DNA from: Paragyromitra xinjiangensis
Taxonomy: Eukaryota > Ascomycota > Pezizomycetes > Pezizales > Discinaceae
Length of the DNA: 64,000 bases
Assembly (NCBI GenBank): GCA_038503065.1
Contig: JBCAMK010000003.1
Span: 2,108,001-2,172,000 of the forward strand
Direction: 5' to 3'
Positions 35,274 to 47,100 of the stretch are shown here, piece after piece (within the stretch, counting starts at the first letter, position 1; each line of letters begins with the position of its first letter). Made by a program: the position numbers and the translations under genes. The notes under the pieces were generated by a model. The model saw only the letters and a list, made by a program, of their open reading frames with translations, was not told where the DNA came from and ran no database searches.

Positions 35274-37392
35274 ACACCTCGGGGGGAGTTTTCGGAAGAA
35301 GGAAGAAGGAAGAAAAAAAATACTTACAACTGGTCTACCCACCTTTTTCTTTGTTCCTATCTACTTTCTCATTTTCTTCGATTTTGCTTTCTGGAGTTGG
35401 TATAGAAAAAAAGCGGCATATCTCTTCCCGTTAGGGCTGGGATCATGAGTTTAAAGCAGGTTACTATTACGCATGGAATCATGGTGGGAGTTAATGAAAT
35501 GGGTCGCAGAGATTTTCTTTTCCATAGGGGGATAGGAAGGTATAAGGTACTGAGATCCTAGCTGGTTTTAGACTTTTTTTTTTTTGATTTTAATCATTTC
35601 TTTTGTTTTGGCACTGATATACATATGCATGTTTTCTTTGGCGTCTGCATTCGGGTTGGGCTTTGTTTTTTATCGAATTTTTCTGGTTATTTTTCTGGGG
35701 GTTTATGGTCTTGCATCCCTTTCCTTTATATATTTGCATAAGTCCTGTTATATATCATCTTACACATTATAAATTTTCTTCTTATGGACATGACTCCGGC
35801 CACCAGGACGGACTATCTGTGGTAATTACATGTATTACTATGAGCAATCACCCCAAAATCATACAAGTACTAACGAAAGAGCTTTCTTAAGTATTTAAAG
35901 GAACATGATCCTGATTCAAATCACTGAATGGGATCTCTTTAGTCTCGTGTTTCGATGTCTCCCGCACTATTCCTTAATTATAAACCTTACCTATCCCCTA
36001 GATCGTAGCTCCCCACACACCGAAATTCAATACCTTGGGCTTTAGTTGCTTGATTTTTTCGGGGGGTCTGTAGCCTAAACTTGCCAATTGTAGCAGAGAT
36101 AATAGGCCTTACTAAGTCTCTGCTTATGGATTCCCAGGTGTAAAACACAAGAATTTGCGGGGAGATGTGCTGAATATGCCAAGCCGAGCTGTTTCAAATT
36201 CGCTGACTAAAGTTCGTGAAAATACTCGACTACGATCTAGGGGATAACTACACATGGGCCTGGGTCATGAATTCTCGGGTTGATTAGATATTTAACCAGT
36301 GTGCGAGCTCAATGCCCCGATAACAGAGAGCAATAGGTCCTCAGCAAAGTTTTCTCATCCTCATTGCCACGTAATCTTGTCCATGATCTTATCCCTAGGG
36401 TTTTCCTATCCTTGGGGTATATATTCCGCAACATTAGATATCACTCGGTGCTGTTGCCTTTACTGAATTCAAATGAAGTCAAATTAGTCAGTAATAGACG
36501 TCGACACAGGTGGTGAAGGATCCTAGTTCTAAGAAAATGTGTTATTACTTTTAGGCTAGGAAGGCAGGGAGCCATGTTGTGTCCGTACATAAAGTGCTAG
36601 GTAGCCCAAGACTAAGACATGTCCAATCAAGAGATCATGTTCAAATTAGGATCAGCGAAGGAACCGATCTGCCACCCTATTTCTGGTTAGCCTAATACTA
36701 CTATCCGCTAGGATATCGATTCTTGCATAACTCCATGGGTTTATTCATGGTTGAATAAGGTTTTTAGCTGGTTCTGTAGTATTCTTTGGCGAAGCCAATT
36801 GAACACGATTAGCTCTATTTCTTGGTGCAGGCAGTTACCCCTTCCCCAAACTACAAATTTTACATTTGTTTCGAACCTATTTTTTATGCGAAACGTGGGG
36901 GCGCCTGCGCAGAGCCAGACGATATCAGAATCGGGTTGTCGTCATGCATAACCTTGTCACAACGCTAATCAAGGTTCAACAACCGAGATGCACGTTAACT
37001 ACTGCAGAATCTATTTATTGCTACACTATTTACTTATCGGGTGGGACAGACGGCAAGCGCCCGAGAAACTTAAGCTTACCGATATCAAAACCGCATACCC
37101 GACATCGCACAGAACAGTCTGAAATGGTAAAAAGTAATATCTGGTCCCCTCCTCCCATAACCTCGGAGCCCATATACTGGTGCGCTATTTAGCATACCTG
37201 CTCTCCCCCACTCCCCGTATTCCTTTCGAGTTCTGTTCTTTTGGATTCGCGGCCCATGATTCTAGCGGTAAAGACTTCTTATTCCTTCAATTCTCCTGTA
37301 CAACTTTAAAATCGATATTACTTTTAATAGTTTCGTTCTCGAATTTCCTTTCTAACTCGTATATAAGCAATAAAATCTTCCTCGAACAACGT
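35274..37392. other. Intergenic, nothing recognised
   Basis: T-rich sequence after the LPMO (35330-35780) gives hydrophobic-looking frames that are composition artefacts. No gene is recognised before 37393; the region just upstream should be that gene's promoter. Confidence 0.5.
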
Positions 37393-38314
37393 ATGGCGCG
37401 TTCCCAAACATTCCCCCGCTATGCTCCTCCCACGCCACCGGCTCCCGGTGCTCTCTCCCGTACCACAACCACATATTCAATAACTCAACGGTCTACATTT
37501 TCTGCTTCCGACCCGTCACAGACCCTCCCAACAGGCTCTACTTCGTTTGCCTACCATACACCGATAGCACCAATACCAACGGCCTTCGAGCCAATTTTCA
37601 AAACTGCTCCCGCTACCGTCCAAAGAGCCGCGGAAACGGTAGCAGCTACAGAAGAGACAAAACCGGACAAGTCCAAACGTTTCCTCTCGACAAAGCTTTA
37701 TTTTTCTGGAAGTAGCTGCGACGGAAAAAATACAATCTTCACCTTTGCGTCAACCAACAGGACCTGGGGAACAGTGTTCAACTCGCTAACACTAGGCCTC
37801 TCTGCTCCTTTATGCAGGGTCTATTTCGTCGAGATCTTGTTTGAGGATCAGCAGATCGTTGGCCAAGAAAGTGTCGAGAGTTTTTTGGAGAAAAATTTGG
37901 GTTTCTCCAAAATGGGAGCACCAGTCACGGGGGAAAATATTGTCCGTTGGTTGGAATATCAAGAATTGAACGAGTTAAGGGGGTTTGGCTTTGAGAAATT
38001 GCAGGGGAATAGCTTTGCGGTATATTTATTGACAATTCCAGTATTGGGAGGTAGTATACCGGATACTATTCCTTTAAGAAAAAGGGCTGAAAGGAGATAT
38101 AAGGTTAGTTGCCCAACATCCTCGATCTTGACGCACCTTCTTGTTGCTTTTCTAACGTTGGCCGTCATATCAGGTTCTAGATGGAGTAGATAATATCATA
38201 ATGCTTGGTGGGCGGGTATGTACTCCCTCAAAGTTTTCCCAACTGCTCCGGCATCCCTGACAAGATTTCTCGGTCTTTCAGTTTCATAATAGTGTGTGGG
38301 CACTCTTTAAATAA
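37393..38314 (+). CDS. Conserved-looking hypothetical protein, 3 exons
   Basis: The model is join(37393..38103, 38174..38215, 38282..38314), 261 aa. I do not recognise a family. The N-terminal ~95 residues are low-complexity, rich in Pro, Ser and Thr (YAPPTPPAPGALS). From about residue 96 (KSKRFLSTKLYFSG) a globular-looking part follows, with VYFVEILFEDQQIVGQESVE, LEYQELNELRGFGFE and a basic cluster RKRAERRYK at the exon end. Two short introns (70 and 66 nt) join in frame and give a C-terminus VLDGVDNIIMLGGR-FHNSVWALFK. That such a sensible end emerges from two splices supports the model. The ATG at 37393 was chosen because the frame upstream of it (to 37180) looks like non-coding leader. No signal peptide or membrane helix is evident. 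Confidence 0.6.
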
Positions 38315-41300
38315 CGATAGCCCCGATCCGATATTCCCTCGCTCCCTCCTACAGCCGAATCAAGGATTCAAGATAACTATGAGAATTAATTTGTTTGCAT
38401 AAAATCAAGATTGCTCATTGATTACAGTATCCGTTTTGGGATGTTTTCGTCTATAAAATAATCACGGTGGTTTGTGAAAGCAGGGCCTTGATCAGGTCAA
38501 AACATGTACATAATTTCTTTCAAGAGAGAAGAACCTACCTAACTTGCATGATAGTATATAGGAAACGAATGTTTCATGTTTACTCAGACTTTACTTCATG
38601 AATAGCTTGTAGAGTAGATGACTCATTCTTTCAAGCAGGTGCTTCACATACCGGCCAAGTTAGAACTAGAGGAGGCAGAGAATCGTTTCCTCAGCGCTTT
38701 TCTATAGCTCGAAAAGACCCATGCTAAAGTGAAATGTATACCCGCTGTTCTGAGAATAGGCACAAGTCATGTGACTGATGGTTGTTAGTATGAGGTTGGT
38801 GGGCATTATCGGAGACGGGATGACGAATCGAGGAAGTTGAAAGGCATTCGAGGGACATGTACATAAGCTGCACGTGGGGGAGAGGGGGGGAGAGTCTTTT
38901 GGTATTGTTAGAGCCCTGGATTTTGGTGCAGTAATGTTGTAAATAAGGATGGTTGACCGGCTGACATCTAATACAATCCATAAGGACTGCAAGCCTGTAT
39001 ATCCCTTACGCTGGTGGTAAAAAGCTGCCAAATATGTCAACCTCGATCGGGTAGGGTATAGATAATCTTACTGTATTGAGAAGGGTTCCAGCCAGATATG
39101 GTGTTTCGTGTGCTGAAAAAAGACTTTGTACTCAGCCACCAAACTCGTTGGCAGCTTCACCAACTTAAGGGATAGATTGCGTGTCCCGGCTAGAGTCTTC
39201 TGCCGAGATCTCAAGACCATAACCTGGGGGCTGTATAATACGTGGTTAGAGGACCTAACTTCAACAAATCATCGTGTCAAAAACGCGAGTGAGTGATTAT
39301 GACCACGGTTGGATCACGGCAGTTATCGATATATCGAGTGCGCCTTGTTACGAGTGGATAGCTACACCTACTCTGGTCAGAAGAGGTGTCTCCCATATAT
39401 TTGCTGGCTTCGTTGGGCCGTTCTGCTAGGTCCCCAACGTTTTCGGATACTGGGAACCTAAGGTGTATTTCTGCCTGCTGGGTCATCTCTTGTGAGCTGC
39501 AGCCTATTGCGCTGGCAGCTTTGCGAATCCAACTCACGGTTAGATGAACCCGACTAATCATTGAGGTCAGTTTCCTGAATGAGCGGGTTCGTTTTCTGAT
39601 GCTAAACCTTGTAGGAATGTTGTTTGAAGGTAAGACATGGCCCTGGTGACAGTCCACCAGCCAGATCCTGCTCAACTTGAGGATATGAATCGAGGCGTTA
39701 CCTATCTTTTTCCGTAAAGCCTGTTTGTTTGGCTTGGTGTGTACTTTCGGGTGGAAGGCTAACTTTAATACTGCAGGCTGTTGCTTCCCGAGTCAAGTTT
39801 CTCAGGTCGTTGAGATAAAGACTGCGTTTTCAACACGTCAGATGATTCACATTAGGACTCAATTGCTGGAATGGCGCTATTCTTACTCAAGTTTCTGCGC
39901 TTTTTCGATTTAGTATTAGGCACAGAAATTAAGGTTCCCGGCCTACCGTTAATACTTTATACCGTGCTCTGGTGCACAGCCCGAACACCACCTCATAACA
40001 AGGGACAAACCAAAAATTAATAGGGCAATACTTTCGCAGACATAGCCTCCGGACCCTTTTTAAGCAAGTCCATACGGATTTATGGTCTGTAGGCACGGGT
40101 GGATGAAAAGTCGTGATTATGTATAATTCTTGATGGGGCTCTTTGCGGCTGAAGCTTGGCGCCAACTGACCAGCGAATTGCTGGAGTCGGTTTCAGATTG
40201 TTCCTTTTTTTAAGACGCTATCGAGCGGCACCCACACCATCATGCCTGGATCTGGACCAGGGAAAGTGTCTTGGTAACCAAAGTGAATGAGCGAATGCGC
40301 TTGATAGAGGCCAAGAAAACCGCGATCGTGAGTAAAGGAAATAGACGAATTTTGCACGAGTAGCGAGCGGCGTATGGATGGCTTTCTCCTCGCAGAAGCA
40401 CAGTTTTATGCGGTTCGCGATCGGATCACTTAATTTCAGCCTTACATAGCTAAATTGTCCCCAAGCAGACAACCCCACCTCCGCGCTCCAGTCCCGCACT
40501 GCCACCAACTCCTCCAAGACTGGGCTTGACTGTTGACTGGGGGATGAAGGCCTTGTTACCTGCTGTTGGGGTATGAGTCTAGGTAACCGACAGGGTACGT
40601 TTGTATCACTGCAAGCAGGAGCTAGAGTCGAGGGTGTCTTCGTTCCCCGCTGTCTGCACTTTTGTCGGGTCCTGGTCAGTGGCCAGCCCCCCTCGTGTGT
40701 ATTACAGCGTAGATAGCTTTCCGTTGTCTATTCATCTATCCATCTCCCTCTGACCCACTTTCCGTTCTCACTCTTCCTCACCCTCTTCGTATCCTCTCTA
40801 CTCTTGCTCTCGCCCAGTCGCTCACTCGCTTGCCCACTCAATCACTCGCTCACTCACAATCCCTCGCTCGCTCTTCGTGTGGTGTGTGGGTGTGAAACGG
40901 GAACAGACGGCGGTTCTTTGTGCTTGTGTGCCCATTCTCTGGTAGTAGCTGCTCCGCCTCTGCCCCCTCCACCCCCTCTTTTTCTCCGTATCTGTCCAGC
41001 CGCACGGCTGAACTGCAAAATAGTGAGTGAGAAGTGAAAAAGAAAGAAAGAAAGAGGCCCAATCTCGCACTACAACTCTCTCACTCCCTATTTTCATCCT
41101 GCTCTTCCTTCTGCAATTCATCGTATCACAGTGACCCATCACTCATTTGCTAAATTCCTCATTTATTGTTAGGTAGAAAGATCTATTGCCCACTGCTCTC
41201 GCAGCTTCTTCGTATTGGACCCTGCCTATTGTGCCTTTGTTTATCTGCCTTACTCGTGTTGCATCCAGGTGCAACTTTCTGAGGTTGTGTCGCAGACCTC

Positions 41301-41485
41301 ACGATCCAACAGCACAGGTCGATTCGTAAAACTTTCAGCCTCAGTGCAACCAACCAACCAACCAACCAACCCTTCTCTACCCCCCTCTCATCTCTCTTAC
41401 TCTCTTCGCTCCCCTCACCCTCTGTACTTCTTCGTTCCCCACTCTATAAACTCCCCCTTCCTGTCCCCACATATACACCTCGAAT
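38315..41485. other. Intergenic and long leader of the Hsp70-like gene
   Basis: No gene is recognised between 38315 and 40700. From about 40730 to 41480 the plus strand is strongly C/T-rich (CTCGCTC-type runs) and contains an AACC microsatellite at 41348-41370. This looks like the core promoter and a long pyrimidine-rich 5' leader of the gene starting at 41486. Confidence 0.55.
41348..41370. repeat. (AACC)n microsatellite in 5' leader
   Basis: Nearly six uninterrupted AACC units lie about 115 bases before the Hsp70-like start codon. Confidence 0.85.
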
Positions 41486-44145
41486 ATGAGTAAAGAACTC
41501 AGCAACCGTCTGGGCCGCTTCGGTTTTGGTGGTAGCGGTCGCAACAAAACCAACGCGAATACACCATCGCCGCCTCCAAACAATCAAGGACATCCATCAG
41601 GTCCTCCTCCAGGCCCTGGTCAAGTTCAACGACCATCGTCGTATCCACCACCTTACCAGCCTCCGCCTGCAGGAGCACCACACCTCCAAGGTGCCGGTAG
41701 AGCTGCAAGTCCTATGCCACCACAAGGACCCTACGGACCTGGTCAGATTGGAAGCATTCCCCCGAGCTTACCCCCGCCAATGAACATGGGTGGAGCTCCC
41801 CCGGGGCAGGGTGCTCCGTACGGCCACCCGCCGACGTATGGTGGACAACCGCAGATGAACCATAGGGATAGTCATGGCCCTGGCGCAATGGGGCATCCCA
41901 CACTGGGAAGGCCACAGGCTGCTGAGGTCGAGGGTACAAATAGGAGTAAGGCACAGTTGATTGTCGGCATCGATTTTGTGAGTAGTGCACCAATTCGCTC
42001 ATTTGATAGTGCTGGTTCGTTGGAGGAATTGTGGCTTACGGATGTTGGCGGGGTAGGGTACGACTTTCAGTGGTGTTGCTTTCGCTTTCGCAACGGACCA
42101 AGAGGCCAAGGAAGATATTATTACGGAATGGCCTGGTGCGGGTAATCAAACTAAGAACAAGGTTGGTTTTAAGCTTTCCAAGACTTGGCAAATTTGATCT
42201 AAATTTGACATTTTTAATCTCAGATTCCTACGGTTCTCTACTACGACCAGTACCAAAAGGTTGTTGGTTGGGGTCCGGATATTGCCGATGCCCTGGCGCC
42301 AACTGGGTATCCTAAACCTGGTGTACAAAAAGTGAGTTATCTAACTTTTTTTTCCCTCCTGACGATAGCCGTCACTCGCCTAAAACTTTCCCCTCGGTGT
42401 CGTTTCCAATGGGCTCGATAGTATTTTTTTTGTTAGATCTAGCCTAAGGACCCATGCAAAATATCTTACTGGGAGACTTCTTGGGGGTGGTGGTCATAAA
42501 ATAACAAAAAATTGGGCTAAGAGGCTCTAAAACCATGACTCTATACTGACTTAAGCATCACAGGTCGAATGGTTTAAACTTCAGCTTATGCTTTCCGGGA
42601 ACACGTATATCGATCCTATCAATCTTCCCCCACTCCCTCCCGGAAAGTCCGAGATCGATGTAGCGGCAGACTATCTCTTCAAGCTGCGCCAGGCCATGCG
42701 TGCTCAATTACAAAAGACGCTAGGAGAGGTCTTCAACCGTGAGGAACGGAATATCCGTTACTTCCTTACTGTACCTGCTATCTGGAATGATGCTGGTAAG
42801 GCTGCTACAAGGGCTGCTGCTATACAGGCTGGATTCCTCAGGGATGAGAACGACAACAGGTTGACTCTGATTACCGAACCTGAGGCAGCGGCTATGTTTT
42901 GTTCGAAAACAGGCCTGCTAAACCTCAAGGTGCATGACGCTGTCCTGATTGTCGATTGTGGTGGTGGAACTGTCGATCTAATCGCATACGAGGTTGAGGA
43001 GGAGGTTCCGTTCACCGTGGCTGAGTGTACTGCGGGGTCAGGAGATTCTTGCGGATCTACTGCGCTCAACAGGAATTTCTCCAATATCCTCCGTGCTAAG
43101 ATTCGAAAAATGAAGTTACCAGATGGATCAAAGACTGCTGGCAAGGTATATGCCAAATGTATCATGGACTTTGAGAACCGTATAAAAGCAGATTTCAGGA
43201 ACAATGGACAGAAATGGGCGGTGGATGTGGGTATCGAGGCTGAGTTCCCTGAGGCCGGTATCGAAGAGGGTTACATGACCTTCACAAACGAGGAAATTCT
43301 ACAGTGCTTTGAGCCGGTTGTCAACAGAATCTTGGAATTGGTTAGGAATCAGATCATTGCTATTCAAGCGCAGAACAGGCAGCTGCAGGTACTAATGATC
43401 GTATCCCTATAAAAATACCTTCAGGATCGCTGACGTTTTACATAGAACGTACTGGTCGTCGGTGGCTTCGGCGCATCTGAGTACCTCTTCCAGCAAATCA
43501 AATTACACGTGCCACCGCAGTTCCAGTCCAAGGTGGTTCGTCCCATGGACTCCGTTGCCGCTATCGTCAAGGGTGCCGTTACAGCTGGTATCACGGAGAA
43601 GGTCGTGACGTCTCGTGTAGCGCGTAGACATTACCTTATGGCAACTCTGCAACCATTCAAAGAGGGCCACCACCCCGAGCAGTACCGTGTGCCCAGTCTT
43701 GATGGGAAAGACCGCTGCAAGTACACTCGTCAAATTTTCGTAACGAAGGGTCAACGTGTCAAAATCGGTGAACCGGTCAAGGTATCGTTCTTCAGGCAGG
43801 TTGCGCCTGGCGCGACCTTGATGTATGAGGATATCCTGTATGCGTGTGATGACGATGTCTGCCCAGAATACACCAAGGATCCACGTTTGTTCTCCTCTTC
43901 GTCTCTTAAATCTAAACCCAATAACTGACCTGATTGATATAATAGGCATCAAGGAGGTCGTGACTCTTACTTCAGATCTTTCACGGAAGAACCTCGAGAA
44001 GGACTTCGAGCGCATGGATACCCCTCAAGGAACTTTCTACAGGGTTTACTTCGATATTTATCTCACTCTCGATGGCTCCGAGTTCAACGCCGAGTTAGTA
44101 TGCCAGGGCGAAGTCATGGGTAGATGTGTGGCCAAGTTCAGATAG
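41486..44145 (+). CDS. Hsp70-family (HSPA12-like) actin-fold ATPase with Pro/Gly-rich head, 6 exons
   Basis: The model is join(41486..41977, 42057..42161, 42224..42331, 42564..43388, 43446..43884, 43946..44145), 722 aa. All five introns (57-232 nt) keep frame. Residues 1-155 are disordered and Pro/Gly/Gln-rich. The nucleotide-binding domain follows: phosphate-1 loop IVGIDFGTTFSG (about 159-170, completed by splicing exon 1 to 2), RYFLTVPAIW, ITEPEAAA (about 338-345), phosphate-2 LIVDCGGGTVDL (about 363-374) and adenosine motif LVVGGFGASEYL (about 513-524). The C-terminal ~130 residues are a short beta-rich part instead of a full chaperone substrate domain and lid. This arrangement is that of the HSPA12-like proteins common in moulds, often annotated as actin-like ATPase domain proteins. 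A client or partner is not known. There is no ER or mitochondrial signal, so it is probably cytosolic. Confidence 0.9.
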
Positions 44146-47100
44146 ATTATGGTTCGTTTGCTGCTGTTGCCCGGGCTATGTTTTTCTAGGCCTGTTAGTA
44201 TTACTCAAGAGGGTTCGCAAGGTTAGCGAATGGAATTGTTTTTGAAGGGAGAAAAATGTGCTAGGTGTTTAGGTTGGGAGGTGAGACTTAAATTATGGTA
44301 ACATGATTGTGTTTTAAGGTGCTTGGTCTGGCATCGGTATTTTTTTCTCTATTTTTTCAGTTATCTTTTTTTGTCGCCCTCTTCGTTCTAGTTGTTATTG
44401 CGATTGTGCACAATGTATCTACCTAGCAGTTTGGGTGGAGCAGAGACCGAAGCGGAAGCAGCAGACTTTCCTTACATTCTAGCATGCCTTAATGTCTTGT
44501 TGCATTACTAATATTGTACCTACTTGGCACTGCATTTATGAGTGGGAACTGTGAGCTGATATATTGGCATAGTATGGGTAGATAGGCGAAATTTTGGGTG
44601 GTTAGTTTACTTTTGCTTTCTACTATATTCTTCCGTTGACATTGAGTTAAGATTTATGAGCGTGAGATATTCGGGAGGGTGGGTAACCTTTGAGTTGCTG
44701 ATAGAGCTTAGGCGTCGTTTGTTGTTAGATCACCGCAGATGACTCCACTGTCCTACCATCCAAGCAGATTGATCGATTGATAATTCATTCACGCATCCAA
44801 TCCTAAGCAGGCTACTTATCCTTGTGGTCGATGAAATTTGATATGCTTACTTGAAGATAAGGTTTCGAGCTAAGAACTTAGCACAAGTCACACCAAACTA
44901 TGGGGTGCTTTGAGTTACTCGTGGCATATTGAATAGATTCTGGCTCGGTATAGTGGGAAAGGTGGGAAAGGCCCAAGTTATACGGCCAGTTACAACCCAT
45001 AATCAATTCATATGCTCGAGAGAAAGCTCATGGTTGAAGTATCACGGTTAATGTTACTAAAGGTCCACTATCTACTACTACATACGCTATCACTAGAAGA
45101 TCGGTCTTTAGATCATAAGTTACCTTAGCTTCATATGAACTAGGTTTAGGACTATCGCTTCCCAGTCGAAAACATCTAACCAGATTAGATGCTACCATCT
45201 AGATACGGTAGGAAATCCTTGGCAAGATTCCTACTTGGTTCTTGCTAGTGTATGGTGGGGTTCCGGGAGTTTTTGAAATAATGTTGTAGGAACGGTATGA
45301 TATGTGTTAACCCGTCGTTACAAAAGAAATGCCCAGGCCGAACCAAATTCCTCTGCTTCCGATTCAGTGATTGCCAGCAAGAGGTTTTTCATGATAAGGA
45401 AAACCTTGTCTAGTGAATAAATAGGTTGGGTCGTGGAGATCTCAGAGGATTGATAGATACTCTGGCTCACTGAACTAGCCTTTGCTATGCCTGTTCACCA
45501 AGTGCGTGTAATGCTTCGACATTGCCCCTGTAGATAATTCCCTTGGGAAAAAACCTTTATTCGGATGCCAAGAATCGCCACCGAAATCTGACTCCATCGA
45601 GGGAGATGGCAAACTTCCTGATTGCAACTCTTGCAGTACCTTGTAGCTTCCGAGAATTACCGGGGTTGGCTTGTCTTCTAATATGTATCTCACCAATTGC
45701 CTGTCCATATCATAATATTTAGGGACGCCAGATGCGATTGGTGATTTTACGGCCAGGTTGCGAATGCGTCGGGCCGATGTGGATGCATCGATGTCAAGAG
45801 TTTGTGTAGCTTTGGTGCGTCACCACTTGGCCAACGATTCATCTGTAGATATGCCCGAAGCTAAGAGAGCGCAGTAGTCTAGCAGGTATGAGTGAGATTA
45901 AGACTATCTCCCGGGGGATGTAGTGTGGCTGCGGGGGTACTCTGATCGCGAGATTTCAATGATTGTGCTAGGAGCTCGTAGGAAAGGCCCAGAAGCACTG
46001 TAATGTTTTGTCAGCTACCCACATCTGCTTACCTAGACTTTCGGACGATACAAGGTAGTTAGTAAAAACTAATTTGTTTTAAGGCGTGGCTGGGTTGCGA
46101 TGAGAAAGTTTATAGCTGGGGGTTACTACATACATATATAAGCCAGGTCGTTAATCACTAGTGATTATGCATAAGAATTAGAAGTTCATTATTTTGTAGA
46201 TCTGCCGTTTCCGCTAGCTTCTTATATTCACAAACTTGCATACAAGGCAGACCTGGGGCTTAGTCTTGTGTTAGGTGCTGAGCGTCTTGTCGATATTAAG
46301 AGATATAGTTAATCTTAGCATGATTAGTTTGGGCATTACCACTATACATGGGAGTTGGGGATAGGCCTAGGCCTAGGCAGATCGGCCAACTCCTCATTAA
46401 TTAAGGAGCAAAGATTGAAAGACGAGCCCAAGCCTTTACTTTTTCAGCGAGATACTCGACAATTCATCTAGATCTGGAACCTGACACGGATTGGTAAAAG
46501 ATGATAATTATAAGGTTTATTAGGATGCTACCTCTAGTAGGTGTGATCATACTCAAGAGGTGAAATATGTTCAGCGAAACAGAACTTGACAGGTATGGTG
46601 TTCTAGGTCGAGTGATATTTGATGATGTAACCCTTTCGAGACATTTTAGTGAGGTGCCTGATAGAAACGTGCAGCTAGATTTGGGATATTAATATATTAA
46701 ATAATTAGGTTATACCTCTAGCTTGTGGCTGGGGCTCTCAGTATGACTTGACCGTAGCTTGCTACACTACTTTTAGAGGTTGGAGTGGGATGAAAGCCTA
46801 GCTTGCAGGGACCGACAACAGTGTTCATCTTGAAGAGCATAAATATTAATAGATATTGCTCTTCCGCTAAAAGCATAAGTGGTATACAGACCTCGTCACA
46901 GGTTACTAATATTTCATTCTACATAAGATGCAATTTTAAGATACCGCTTAGCGAACTATCCTCAGCCGTACTAACCACTAAAACGGCACCCACTACGGCA
47001 TTCTAGATAACCTGCGGAGTGAGAACCCCCATCAGGGATCTTTGGGCTAATCCTTATCTGAGGAATTTGAATAGTAGTGTTGTTACTACGCTCTACAATT

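Noticed and set aside
35584..35772. Hydrophobic plus-strand frame after the LPMO
   Set aside because: It comes from a T-rich tract; hydrophobic residues are expected from composition.
37180..37392. N-terminal extension of the hypothetical protein
   Set aside because: Composition changes sharply before the ATG at 37393, and the upstream part reads like a T-rich leader.
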